A stretch of DNA of 64,000 nt, taken from contig JAZGUH010000185.1 of NCBI GenBank assembly GCA_037893225.1, positions 1-64,000 of the forward strand, in the 5' to 3' direction. A program made the translations under genes and the position numbers. Within the stretch, counting starts at the first letter, position 1. The number at the start of each line of letters is the position of its first letter. Below the pieces are notes generated by a model. The model saw only the letters and a program-made list of their open reading frames with translations. It had not been told where the DNA came from and ran no database searches. The stretch is from Hippasteria phrygiana (lineage: Eukaryota; Echinodermata; Asteroidea; Valvatida; Goniasteridae). Shown here piece after piece: positions 21,403 through 33,667 of this stretch.

Positions 21403-21739
21403 GGCCGAAAAACCACTATATTTTGCTTAGATTTTGGACGAAGAATTTTTGCCCTACAATGTACACACAATGCATACCCGTGACGAATGGGTAATGTGCC
21501 TCGATCTACGTCACACACTTATGTTAATGAGGGTCCCACTCAGGGGGCGGAGTAGCTTGGACAAACATTTTCAAAAAAAAATTTCTCATATTTAATCTGG
21601 GAAATAATTGTCTCTGGACACAAAATATCATTGTCAAGATAATACTTTATTGTTTTATGCAGGAATAATGCAATATAAATCCTATATCATGTTTCCTTTA
21701 ACAATGTCGTATCCCACATCACAGCAGTCAACAATTGTT

Positions 21740-22142
21740 TTGTTATATCGCCAAACCCATTTTTTCCAGTTCAACTTGCCTTGCTTGGTGGAAATTAACT
21801 GAAACAAATTACGCGATCAAAACAGCTGCTCGTCTGCTTATTCGCCGCTCCCACTATAGTTTTTTTTATCGTAAACAGTGTAGCGTGGGGTATAGGCTAG
21901 CCCAGATTGGACCCTGTTTTCACTGCATGCACTATTGTAATGCGTTCTTTTCGGCTGCGTACATCACTACCCATTTAAAACAAAGTGTACCTCACATATT
22001 ATCAAAAACTCAAACTTTCATTTCATGATCTACCAGACCATGCTTTTGGGCATACTTAATTTTGGTATAGGCTTCAGCCGAACACTAATTAGTGCGTAAT
22101 AATGGAATTGTAATTCAGGCCACAGTCAATTAAACCCGTGAA
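21740..22142. other. no gene supported
   Basis: An ORF of 97 codons (21735-22028, +) has no recognisable domain and partly uses the TIR. Confidence 0.35.
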
Positions 22143-23599
22143 ATCAGAACGACAGGAAATATGAATCCCAAAAATGGACAATTAACCCTATTTTCCAAAT
22201 TTTATGCAAGCAGACTTTCTGACTTTTTAAGTCGCAGAAACTGTTTACACAAATTTCAATTTTCTGCTAGCAGAAATTTCGGTGTTACTTTGACGACTTC
22301 TTTGGAGCCCTAAAAGGGGACAACCCCAATTTTCTCATTTTCTGCTTGTCATGCAGGTTTTAATTAATGTTTTTACAAGACGCGACACCCGTTTTTAAAA
22401 ACTCAATTTTCTGCTGCCAGAAATTAAAATTTTAACAAGACGCGACACCCGTTTTCTGCTTTTTTTTTTATTTTACTCTGACGACTATTTCGGTGCCCCA
22501 TACCGTACCGATGGCCCATATCGTTCGCAGTTCCTCTAACCCCCGAAAACTGCAGCGTTACGTCTAGTAAAAAAAAGTAGGATGTTTTAGTTGTCCACAG
22601 TGGCGTAAACCCGTTTCGTGGGGGGTACCACCAAAATCCTGGCCGGTCAAAGAAATTCGAAAACGGGGGGGGGGGGGGTTACTTGAGTCAATATGACACG
22701 GCAGGGTGCTGTTTATCATACAAAATACATGATAGATAATTTATATCATCCTTACTCGCAGCTGGGATGCTGAATTGCGAAGAACGCAGCTATACAACGT
22801 GGTCAAGTCGCTGGCACAGCCAGAGATCGAATGTGTTTGATTTTTCATGTACATCCATAAATGTACATCCAGAGTGACCATTTAACCAAATTTCTGCTAG
22901 ATCCGGCAGATGTTTTAGAAAAAACACGGAAAACACCAGAAAATCTTAGTTTCAACCTTTTCTAGTACGCAATTTAGCATATTTTTTGTCAAATGTAGCT
23001 GCATTTTGAAATACATAGAGCAGAATTTTACGATTTTTATCTCTGTGTCACCCTGTGTAGGCTGTGTACATGTGATGGAACTTACTGCACGCTAATGTCC
23101 CTAATCCTGACAACAACGGTGAATTTAAAGTGTTTTTTTCTCCGTTTGTAATACATTTTGACTGTTGGAAAGTTACAAGATAACCTCGAAATCGGCATAT
23201 TTTGTTGCTTCTCAACACAGAAATCTTGGAAGGGGGCTGATCCAACGGCCCATCCCCTACGGCCCTAGTACATTCCCCCACCCCCCGGATTTACGCTCAT
23301 GGTTGTCCACTTTAGGGAGCCGAAATAGCTGGGCCGTTAAAGTAAAATCCAGATTTCTGGTAGCAGAAAATTTAGTTTTTAAAAACAGGTGTCGCGTCTT
23401 GTAAAAAACCAAATGAAAACCGGCAAGCAGAAAATAAAATAAATTGGGCCTTCTCCTTTTAGGGCTTCATAAAAGTCGTCTGCTAGCAGAAAATGTTATT
23501 AAAAGTTTCCGCGACTTAAAATTCAGAAAGTCTACTTGCAGAAAATTGGGAAAATAGGGTTGTCAATTTTTGGGGATTCATATTTCCTGTCGTTCTGAT
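22143..23599. mobile_element. 1.45 kb long-TIR element
   Basis: The ends ATCAGAACGACAGGAAAT and its complement start imperfect inverted repeats of about 250 bp. These share TTTCTGC-TAGCAGAAA, GACGCGACACC and AGACTTTCTGA segments in mirrored order. The interior contains a CAGTGGCGTAAAC half element (22609) and a poly-G tract. No transposase seen. Confidence 0.75.
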
Positions 23600-24045
23600 C
23601 ATTATGTAGCTGTCACCAAACATGTATCGGCCGTCGGATAATTTAAGTAGCTCCTGCCAGATAATTAATTGGCGGCCGCCAGATAATTAGGTGGCGGGAT
23701 AATTAAGTGGCGGCCGCCAGATAATTAATTGGCGCCTGCCAGAAAAACGGTACAAAAAATGTTTTCGCGCGTTTGCAAAAAATATGTCGATCCTTTTCAG
23801 TGGTACTATCCGTCTTCCGCACGAACAGGTAGAAAGTCACCAATAAAAAGTTTGCCATAAAATTAGGGCATTATAAATGCCGTAATACGCCGTAAAATTA
23901 GGGCGTTTCAACGCCGTAAAATTAGGGCGTTATAACGCCGTAAATTTAGGGCGTTGTAACACCGTAATAGGGCGTTATAACGCTGTATTACGGCGTTATA
24001 ACGCCGTAATGAAAATTTTTTTCTTGGCGGAGATCAGCCACCGTA
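23238..24045. repeat. duplicated block, copy 1
   Basis: From TGATCCAACGGCC to CAGCCACCGTA this block is almost identical, in direct orientation, to 29129-29914. It includes the right TIR of the preceding element plus the tandem arrays beyond it. Copy 2 lacks one unit of the 24 bp array. Confidence 0.9.
23636..24010. repeat. palindromic tandem arrays (28 bp and 24 bp units)
   Basis: The first part repeats GGCGGCCGCCAGATAATTAA. The second part repeats AAAATTAGGGCGTTATAACG / CCGT units, each with the palindrome GGCGTTATAACGCC. The same arrays occur at 29527-29880. Confidence 0.85.
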
Positions 24046-26020
24046 CTCCTTTGTTCTTGGTTTGCGAGTGCAAGTTTGTTTTTATTATAGCCCAGAAAAA
24101 AAGTTGGCGCAGTCTAAAACAAGAAAAGAAAAATCAATAAACATCAAATTAAATGTGACTATAGTCTAAAAAGTCAAATGAAACTAGAGAAACTTAAGAT
24201 ACTAAATAGAAATAATAAACTTCAATGTGATAAAAGTAGGGAAATAAATGCAGTATTAAAGATTACTATACTTGTATCTTATCAAATCAAAGCAAACATT
24301 AACTCACAGCCCTCTGCTAAATAATCCCATTAAGCCTCATAGGGGTATTAACCCACAAGACCTGTGAAGCTACAACAGGGTCAATCCTATGTAGCTGTAC
24401 TTGTAAAATAAAACCAACTTCCACTACACTTTATAGGAAAGATAAAATGAGCTAACTAGTACCAAGGCCTGGGGTGACCCTTGTGGCCTGACCACTTGCC
24501 CGAGGTTAATGGCTTTACCATGAACTTGGAATACATTAGGTGATCACATACCAATTGCTGCTCGGTTGAGACAAGTAACTACTAGGCAATGGCACCCCAA
24601 CATCGATAATATCGACACAAGTCATTTTGAGCAGTACCATTATGATACTCTCTACGCACTATACAGTACTTAGTTTTGCAGTGGTCAAATTAAGTATTGT
24701 AACGTCTCTTTGGGAGTCGTTATCAAGAAGTGAAACATGAAGGCGGATGTAGACTTACACACAAATACTAGCTGTTTTATTTACACAATTATGTACATCT
24801 CAGAGTTATTTACATCTCAAGAGAGGGCGTACTTCAATGAGTCAGTCCGCAGCGCACGCGTTAATGAGGTCAAATCCCGAACTTTCTTTGCACGGCTACG
24901 TCACGAACCGACCACGAGACTTACACGTGTAATTGCGAGAGTTCGGCAGATTTCTTTCCACGAACTACACGTTGAAAAAGAAGCAGTGGGTCTCCAAGAT
25001 GGCGTGGTAAGTCGAAAGAGCACGTTTTTCCGAATCGAATGATATAAAATATGTCGAGATTAAGTATTTTTTTGGCAGAAATTTGTCCACTCGAAGGTCG
25101 GGTGTGATTTTGAGGATGTTTTTGGTAATAGTTTTAACTGTTGCGCCCTGACTGGACTAGTAAAGAATACAGAAAATGATCATGCACTACGAATCGATGA
25201 AGGAATGAACGAGCTTTAGTTTGATACATATTTTAACTTGTTGCGACACGTTTAGAATATTTTATGCGGCACTTTTCACGCGTGAGATTTCAATTTTTTC
25301 GGCCATTTCTTGTTGGCTTGCACATGTGGAGTGTGCACACACTGAGTTATAATGAGGACCACAATGGAAATAAGCTGCTCGCAGCTTTTTTGTGTCATCC
25401 TCGACAACCCCTCGGATTATGTGTTTTATGTCAGTTTGTTTTTTCTTTATATTTAATAGAATTTTGATATTTATTGTTTTGTCTTTTAATTATCCGTGGA
25501 GATTGTCAAATAAAAATAAACAAAAATGCCCGCGTGTACATTTATGTAACAAACAGGGTAATCATGTACTCACACATGGTCACTTTTTGTGCACAAGATT
25601 TCAGATTTTCAGCAATTTGTTTTTGGCTTGCACATAACAATTAACATCATGCATATGTGTACATGTACATGTAATTGTAGCCCAAGGATTTTGTATTTTT
25701 GTTTGGGGGGGGGGGGGGGAATCCAATTTGAATTTCCGGTCATCTTGTACATGTACCTAAATTAACTTACTCGTAAGGGTTGTAATTTGGAAGTAGGTGC
25801 ATGCTTTGTTATAGTTATTGCCCGACATAAGAGTTTTTCTTTCAATTCTTTTTATACATGTAGGGCATGCCGTCCACACGCGTGGCCATTGATCCCACCA
25901 CGAAAGATAAAGGCCATCATTTTTGGACCAGGGCAGGAAAAGCGGGGACAGTCAGTAACCACTGCGCCAACCTGACTCCATTTGTTGTTTCAATGTTAGT
26001 CACCTTATTTTGATTTAATT
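24046..26020. other. no confirmed gene; possible promoter/first exon near 25000
   Basis: Non-coding AT-rich sequence. At 24999-25007 a CCAAGATGGCGTG is followed at once by GTAAGTCG, which could be a start codon with a very short coding first exon. A possible exon after TACATGTAG lies at 25865-26011. Neither is confirmed. Confidence 0.3.
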
Positions 26021-26330
26021 GTTATTAGTTAATGCCAGAAAACTATGCCAAAGTGTACAGAATAGGTTTTGAGACTTGGATGCACACAGTATTAACTTTG
26101 TGTGTTTTTATGCTGCATGCATCATTTACCCGTACAGGTACATGTATGTTTTAACTTTTATTCAACACAATTTGTTATTAATTAATGCCAGAAAACTATG
26201 CCAAAGTGTACAGAATAGGTTTTGAGACTTGGATGCACACAGTATAAACTTTGTGTGTTTTTATGCTGCATACAACATTTACCCGTAGAGGTACTTGTAT
26301 GTTTTAACGTTTATTCAACACAATTTGTCG
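26021..26330. repeat. 153 bp tandem duplication
   Basis: Two units of about 153 bp are over 90 percent alike by eye. Each begins GTTATTA(G/A)TTAATGCCAG. A fragment of a third (AACTATGCCAAAG) lies at 26391. Confidence 0.9.
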
Positions 26331-29128
26331 TTGCCATGCTAGAAACATTCCCACTTTTTATTGAAAATGTGTGCTGACTTAATGCCAAAAACTATGCCAA
26401 AGAATTGTCATTATTTCTGAGTCATGTACACTGTACATGCATTATTGACCTCATTTTGTAGTGATTATTTCAGAAATTTGTTTTTTATATACCGGTAGTT
26501 CATACAAGTTCTTTCGTCAACACTTGCCATTTTACTCAGTCATGCTATTTTGAGCTAATATGTTCATATATATTTTTTTCATTTCTTTAATTATATTGCA
26601 CTTTTTATGGCATATTCCTCTGGAAACACGGGTATTAATATTTGCTATTTGTGATGGTAGCAATTGTATTCAAAATGTGTAGCATCAACAGGGTATATCT
26701 TTGCAAGTACATGTATCCATTAAAAACACAGGATGATGTGTTACCGGTATACAATTTTCATGTTTTTAAATCTGCAGTTTCTTGATAAATCTAGTACAAA
26801 TATATTTATGTTTTGTTTTTCAATATAATAAGTTGTTTTCTGTACCTTGTCTTCAATAAATGCAGAAACATGTTACATATAATTCCTTTACATCTTTGTC
26901 GCTTGTACCATGGAGCTATTTTTCTGTCTTTGGCTAGTTTTGATGCTGCATGCCATTTTCAGTTAGCAAACTTTGGGGAAAGGAGAAAACATTTTGAAAA
27001 GAAAATTTAACAGCGTACTGTTAAAATACCATATCTTGTGAAAACTGGATTTGTCTAAGTTGAAATGAACATATAAATAATTCTCGAGGGGTTCTAGCTA
27101 GAGGGAAAATGGAAAAAAACAACGTTATTGAATAAATGTCAGCACATGCTATGCGTATGATTGCATTACATGAACTACACGTTATTATGAACGCTTTCTC
27201 GATGACATCATTTTTGACCAATGAGGGCACGGGAAGGCCATGGCCTGTCATGGCGAGATGTCCCGTTGGTGTTTCGGGGGACAATCGTTAGAATTTCCTG
27301 CGCCCCGACTAGACTAGGTAAAGATCAACTCAAAACCAACAATCTTTAGATAGAATATGAAGTTATCTGTTACGGTAGTGTGAAATTTGGCTATTGCCAT
27401 TGTCAAAAGACGGAAAATTTTGTTGTTTTTGGAAGGCCATTTTATTGAGATCCGAAGCCTTTTTTCCGTTATAAATTTCACCTTCTAAATATTACCCAAT
27501 TTCCAATCTGATGCGATAATATCACAGAATATTTCTCTATCTAAAAGAGAATATACAAGATGTTGACACATAACAAATAAAACGAATATTTTGGACCGAA
27601 TTCAACACGCCGTCGCGAGCTCATTAAATATTCAAAAAGGGGTCACACACGGAATGCCATGCATACAGCGCACATAAAATGAACGGCTTTTGAGTGCGCT
27701 GCGGACTGGTGTGTCTCGTGTGAGCGCACAACAACTGTAAGGACAACTGTGCTGTTGACGTGACCTAGCATGTCTATACTGTCTGTATGCATGGCTACAT
27801 ATACATGGCTATCGTAATACCAGGCTCGTGACCGACACTGGGGCACTGTGGAGTCTCATGCACGGGCTAAGGTGTGTGAGGGGAAACTACATCGACTCCG
27901 GGACGAGTGTAGGGGAAAATGGCTAAGTTAAACTAGGGCAAAGGGTATGCACTTGCTACGTGGCAATGAGATCTGTCTGCATAGCGGGCAGTGCATTAAC
28001 TTCGCGCTGTGTGGGGACTAAGTGTAGATCGCTGCATGCGTTCAGTATGCTTGCATTGATCCATGATTGAACTATAGGTAGGAAAAGGATACTGGGGAAA
28101 GGGTAACTCAAAAAGGGTTGAATGCGGGGACCCAACAGTATTAACTATCAAACCATAATCAACTAAAATACATGTTTCCAACACACATGCTAACTCCCTA
28201 TTAAAGCCTTTTTAATACATAAAAAGACGCAAGTGAACGAACGAATTCAGCTTATCACAACTTCAGAAAACCTGGCAAGGCGAGAAGGGGGTCAACTGTC
28301 ACAATTCCAAATTAAGTTCCTAATATGACTGGCTATTTGGAGACAAATTTAACTAATCTAAGCACAATATTATACTTAAAAGTAAACAAGTTTAACAAAA
28401 TATAATTATTTAAGCAAGGATTTACAAAAGATTATATTTTAAAAGTAACAAAAGCAGCTTTCTACCAAAGTCCTAAAAAGGAGCTTCCATTAAACTTCCA
28501 TTAAACCATGATTAAACTATCAACAATCACCTCCTTATAAATCCAACAGTGGATCTGTCACAGTAAGGAAATAGAACAGAATTTTGTACTCACTCTACAG
28601 ATCTCCAGATTACAGCAAGGGACAGATAGGTTAACGGGTGTTGTGTGTGTCTCTCTAAAAGTGAAAGTAAACTTGACGAACTGACAACAGGGGGAGGAGG
28701 CCATGCAGGACGACGTGCGTCACACCTTATGAATATGCTTATTAACGCCCACTTAATACACTATAGTGATATTAGCATGAATTAACTTCCGGGCAAGCAG
28801 CACAGGGGAAGAAATGAACCGCGCGTACACAATGTACCGTTTGCGCGTTGTACACATTGATGGAGATCAATGGTTGTACAGTACATAAGTACATTTGTCA
28901 TGCACGGTATTGCCTTACACGTGAGGACAGAAAAAGAGGGTATAATTAATTAACAATATGTCCTCGGATTTATTTCTTTGTTTCGATCGGAAAATGTGAG
29001 GACACGTAAACGTGTGCTTAGTCTATGGGGATGGGTTAAAAGGGAATAATGGAAAGTCCTCATCAAGTGTACGAAAAATACATGTATTTATCATCGATGT
29101 TTTATTGATAGGAGGGGGAGGGGATTTC
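26331..29128. other. no gene supported
   Basis: ORFs of up to 87 codons have no recognisable domain. The sequence is mostly AT-rich and not obviously repeated within the window. Confidence 0.4.
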
Positions 29129-29914
29129 TGATCCAACGGCCCATCCCCTACGGCCCTAGTACATTCCCCCACCCCCCGGATTTACGCTCATGGTTGTCCA
29201 CTTTAGGGAGCCGAAATAGCTGGGCCGTTAAAGCAAAAATCCAGATTTCTGGTAGCAGAAAATTTAGTTTTTAAAAACAGGTGTCGCGTCTTGTAAAAAA
29301 CCAAATGAAAACCGGCAAGCAGAAAATTAAATAAATCGGGCCTTCTCCTTTTAGGGCTTCATAAAAGTCGTCTGCTAGCAGAAAATGTTATTAAAAGTTT
29401 CCGCGACTTAAAATTCAGAAAGTCTACTTGCAGAAAATTGGGAAAATAGGGTTGTCAATTTTTGGGGATTCATATTTCCTGTCGTTCTGATCATTATGTA
29501 GCTGTCACCAAACATGTATCGGCCGTCGGATAATTTAAGTAGCTCCTGCCAGATAATTAATTGGCGGCCGCCAGATAATTAGGTGGCGGGATAATTAAGT
29601 GGCGGCCGCCAGATAATTAATTGGCGCCTGCCAGAAAAACGGTACAAAAAATGTTTTCGCGCGTTTGCAAAAAATATGTCGATCCTTTTCAGTGGTACTA
29701 TCCGTCTTCCGCACGAACAGGTAGAAAGTCACGAATAAAAAGTTAGCCATAAAATTAGGGCATTATAAATGCCGTAATACGCCGTAAAATTAGGGCGTTA
29801 TAACGCCGTAAATTTAGGGCGTTGTAACGCCGTAATAGGGCGTTATAACGCTGTATTACGGCGTTATATCGCCGTAATGAAATTTTTTTTTCTTGGCGGA
29901 GATCAGCCACCGTA
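29129..29914. repeat. duplicated block, copy 2
   Basis: Near-identical to 23238-24045, in the same orientation, and one array unit shorter. Sequence outside the block differs at both ends. Confidence 0.9.
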
Positions 29915-30256
29915 GAAAAGACTGGCATGTCCACTGAACATGCTGAAAGATTTCTTAGAGCCGACTTTTCAGCACTTCTGCACAGGCGCCATTTTGAAAA
30001 AATAGTAGTTCTGCACCAACTGTGTTAGTTTTTACACTTTTCCCTTCTTATTGTGGAACTTGAGTCGCAAAACTCAGAAAACAACTCGAAGTTGACTACC
30101 GCCGCCATTTGCCGCCAAAACTCGATTTCGATTCAAGGCATTGTTCACATGCAATGCAATGCATGCAATGCAACGTGCAGTTCATGTCAAAGCCGACTGA
30201 TTTGTAGTGCGCAAGTTCAAACTTGCGCGCGCAGTTTGCGGCAAGGAAATTGATCC

Positions 30257-30496
30257 CCGCGCGAGTTTAAACTAGCGCGCGCCAGTTTAAACTAGCGCGC
30301 GCCAGTTTAAACTAGCGCGCGCCAGTTTAAACTAGCGCGCGCCAGTTTAAACTAGCCCGCGCCAGTTTAAACTAGCCCGCGCGAGTTTAAACTAGCCCGC
30401 GCGAGTTTAAACTAGCGCGCGCGATTATAAACTAGCGCGGGCGAGTTTAAACTAGCCCGCGCGAGTTTAAACTTGCGCGCGCGAGTTTAAACTCGA
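30257..30496. repeat. 20 bp tandem array, about 12 units
   Basis: The unit is AGTTTAAACTAGCGCGCGCC with C/G variants. Each contains the palindrome GTTTAAAC. Confidence 0.95.
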
Positions 30497-30504
30497 AGGT
30501 GCCA

Positions 30505-30636
30505 GGGCCGTTTTCCAAACCCCAGCCTAGGCTCCGGCTCCGGCTAGCTCCGTCTCCGGCTCCATCACCATTGCCAAACTGCATGAACGAAGCCAAAGAC
30601 AAGGACTAGACAAAGCTGGGGTTTGGAAAACGGCCC
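30505..30636. mobile_element. short TIR element
   Basis: 22 bp perfect arms (30505-30526, 30615-30636) begin GGGCCGTTTTCCAAACCCCA. The interior is CTCCGGCTCCGG-rich. No ORF. Confidence 0.85.
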
Positions 30637-30645
30637 AGTATCACT

Positions 30646-30720
30646 CCCCCCGGAGGAATGATACTTATCATAATTTATGCCTACGTCACACTTTACTGCA
30701 GAGGTCACACGGCGTCACTG
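30646..30720. repeat. dispersed repeat segment (three copies in window)
   Basis: The segment ATCATAATTTATGCCTACGT is followed by CTGCAGAGGTCA. Related copies lie at 44594-44690 and 57264-57380 in the opposite orientation. Confidence 0.8.
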
Positions 30721-30896
30721 CTGTATTTGTACTTCATGCATGAATTATGCACTATTTGTGCATGCGCGCACGTATTGTATTACCATTGCATGATCTGAAT
30801 GCCTTGCACGGCCGTGACGAGTGCGCGGCTGGCCGGCCGGCGGCGGCGTAGTAGTAGTATAGTACACAAATAATGAATGTTTATGAGTGCGATGGT

Positions 30897-30964
30897 AAGA
30901 ATAATTTCATGAGGTGCAGATGGAATATGGGACATTCCATCTGTCACCGAATGAAATTATTCTT
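30897..30964. repeat. perfect 14 bp hairpin with inner hairpin
   Basis: The outer arms AAGAATAATTTCAT / ATGAAATTATTCTT enclose the inner arms CAGATGGAAT / ATTCCATCTG. Confidence 0.9.
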
Positions 30965-31100
30965 CTCAGTCCCGCATAAAACCGCGACAAAAAAGTGGTC
31001 CAGTTAAATTCCGAATCAGTTAAAGCTTAAATGTTGTTCCTGCGTGTCTTGCAAATTCCTCTAATCGTTTGACTGCATATTTCATTTGTCTCTTTGTGTT

Positions 31101-31135
31101 AGCAGCGTCAGCAGCGTCAGCAGCGTCAGCATCGC
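31101..31135. repeat. 9 bp microsatellite
   Basis: About four units of AGCAGCGTC. Confidence 0.85.
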
Positions 31136-31186
31136 CTATATAGACGTCTAATCCGGCGACCAAAATTCAGAGAAGCATTTACTATA

Positions 31187-32159
31187 TATGGAACGCCATT
31201 GCTATCTTGGGTGCTTCAGATCGTTGGCTTCGTCATTTTCATCATTCCGTTCGGCAATTCCATCATTCAATTTGGCAATTTCATCATTCCATTCGGCAAT
31301 TTCGCCATTTCGTTTTGCATTTCGACATTCCATTCGGCAATTTCACCATTCCGTTTGGCAATTTCATCATTCCGTTCGGCAATTTCACCATTCCATTCGG
31401 CAAATTCGCCATTCAATTTGGCATTTTCATCATTCAATTCGGCAATTTTATCATTTAATTCGGCAATATAATCATTCCGTTTGGCATGTCACCATTCTGT
31501 TCGGCAATATCATCATTCAATTCGGCAATATCATCATTCAATTTGACAATATCATATAATCATTCAATTCGGCAACTTCATCATTACATTCGGCAATATC
31601 ACCATTCCGTTTGGCATTTCACCATTTTGTTCGGCAATTTCATCATTCAATTCTGCAATTTCACCATTCAATTTGTCAATTTCACCATTTAATTCGGCAA
31701 TTTCATCATTCAATTCGGCAATTTCATCATTCAATTCTGCAATTCACCATTCAATTTGTCAATTTCACCATTCAATTCGGCAATTTCGCCGTTTCATTTG
31801 GCAATTTGGTAGTAATCGATTCTCCGTGCTCGCATAAATATTCGGTTTTACAAGTAATCGTCCTTTACTGCGAGTTCGTCCTTTCATTCGCCAATTCACC
31901 ATTCCGCAATTCAATTTCGTCGTTCCGCAATTCAATTTCATCATGCGGTGTGGCAATTCAGCGTTCTGTGTGCCGTGACCTTTGTATGGTGGCCGTGAAG
32001 GGACATTGCAATTTGTGAATATTGAAGTCAATATTCGCGTAAAAAAATCCACGTCCTGCTATCCAGTCGTGATTTTTTTTGACGCGATTTTTTTTGAGCA
32101 AGCTAGGTGCTGGTTGTCAAGTCGATGTGCGCATGCGCAAAATGCATTTCACGCCATGC
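31187..32159 (+). repeat. composite repeat 1 (modules A + C)
   Basis: Module A starts TATGGAACGCCATTGCTATC, then a 21 bp array (TTCGGCAATTTCATCATTCA type, 31235-31800), then a unique stretch ending GACCTTTGTATGG. Module C follows to about 32159 (GTGGCCGTGAAGGGACATTG, GTGCGCATGCGCAAAATGC). ORFs on the plus strand (FGNFIIPFGN) are array shadows. No TIRs. Confidence 0.8.
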
Positions 32160-32958
32160 GTTGTTCTATGTGTCATTTTTATAAAATAATTAGTCGCTTC
32201 CAGAGGGCCCATTTGAAAGAGTTGTTGACACCAACTATTTTGGGTTTAGAACAATATCATATGTACAAAAGAAAGTCACGGTAACGCTCGTTTTCATATT
32301 TTTGTTATGATGAACAAGAGTTGCTAGACAGAGAGCCAGGGTGAAGAGCGCCCTCAATAGTTTAGTTAGTTAGTTCATGCACGCATGTCACATAAATCAG
32401 TTCAACCATTATTATTTGCTTATGTTTTGTCTTCAGTCAGTTTGGGTGGAAATAGAACCCAGTTTTTACAGATTTTGCTTACAACCAAATTCTGTGCTCA
32501 GTTCCCTGAAAAAGAGTTTCCTGCGTTTTTGGACTGGTATTTGTGCCTAAATTATTGACATGAAACGGTACCTGTAGACCTAAACGATGTATTCTTTAAA
32601 ACTGACTTTTCTTGCCACTTATATTAAGTATTAAAAATAGGTGTGTAATCTTTCAGGCCCTTCATATACTAATAGAGATGACTATTGATAGACTTCAGAG
32701 ATATGATAGACATACTTTCAGACATACTTAGAGAGGTTATACTTTCCAATAATTCGGATATTGCGGTTTTAAACGGGCATTTAGAACTGTTTATTTCACA
32801 TATTTTCCAGATAACAAACTTAAAGTTGTATTTTTTTTTTTTTTATTGTTCCACAGATCAAACATTAAAGCCAGTACATTCAACACGATGTACAAGCTGT
32901 CTTCTGTGACTGCGTTTGTTTACACTTCCCGACGGTCCATTTGTCCTAATTATTACCT
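32160..32958. other. no gene supported
   Basis: AT-rich. The segment AGAGGGCCCATTTGAAAGAG...AGAACAATAT (32200-32260) has a diverged relative at 54145-54215. Confidence 0.4.
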
Positions 32959-33060
32959 TCCTGGGTACACTTAATTTCAGTCAGGGCTTATTCCAATCAA
33001 GCGTTCTGTTCCGATTGGCGCTTAAATAAGCCCTTACTGAAATTTTAGTGTGCCCAGGAA
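32959..33060. mobile_element. 100 bp foldback MITE
   Basis: About 35 bp imperfect arms share CTGGGTACACT, AATTTCAGT and AGGGCTTATT. A half copy with the same motifs is at 55139-55198. Confidence 0.75.
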
Positions 33061-33667
33061 AGTGACAATTAGAAATCGTAAGGAAAGATATGAATTTTTC
33101 CGATACACCTTTCTAAACACGGCATTTTACACGAAACTCCAAATACCACATTTCTATATATTCTTGAAAACGGTGCCTCTTTAAGCGGCCAATAAATATA
33201 GGTTTTCCCGGCCAATTTGCAATTTTTTTCTGATTTTTGTTGTTGTCGGTTATTCAAATTCGCGTGATTTTTGCACATCTGATCAAATTAAGGTTTCTTT
33301 TTCACTGTTTGAGCATTCAATTTCAGTTCTTAAGCACCAACGATTTCGTTCCTATAGTAATAATGTTCGTTTTTGTTTAGGGACACTCTATTACGTTTTT
33401 GGTGCATTCAAGACTTCATTTGTTGCATTCTTACATTGAGTTTTGTAACCTCCGTGTGTGCATATGACGGATGACCATGCTTTTCTTTTCTTATCCCTTT
33501 ATGGGCAATTTCATCAAATGGTTATTCAAATTAATAAGATCTTTAATTGATATATTTTCCTATTGTCCTCTGAGGTTTTTGTACAAATTGTCTACAATTT
33601 ATAGTGGATTTTTTTAGCATTTATTATGGATGTGAAATGAAAAGGGCTAATGAATTTTCTTTTTCAC
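33061..33667. other. no gene supported
   Basis: AT-rich spacer. Nothing recognised. Confidence 0.4.

Larger units (their letters stand above)
20639..21739. mobile_element. P-type THAP transposon remnant (non-autonomous)
   Basis: Inverted ends start AACAATTGTTGACTGCT and extend about 49 bp once the nested insert at 20681-20742 is removed (right arm 21691-21739). Inside is a THAP-domain exon with its donor. This combination fits a P-element-like transposon that has lost most of its transposase. No 8 bp target duplication could be seen. Confidence 0.75.

Noticed and set aside
23860..24010. CRISPR-like array
   Set aside because: Units are contiguous without unique spacers and the genome is eukaryotic.
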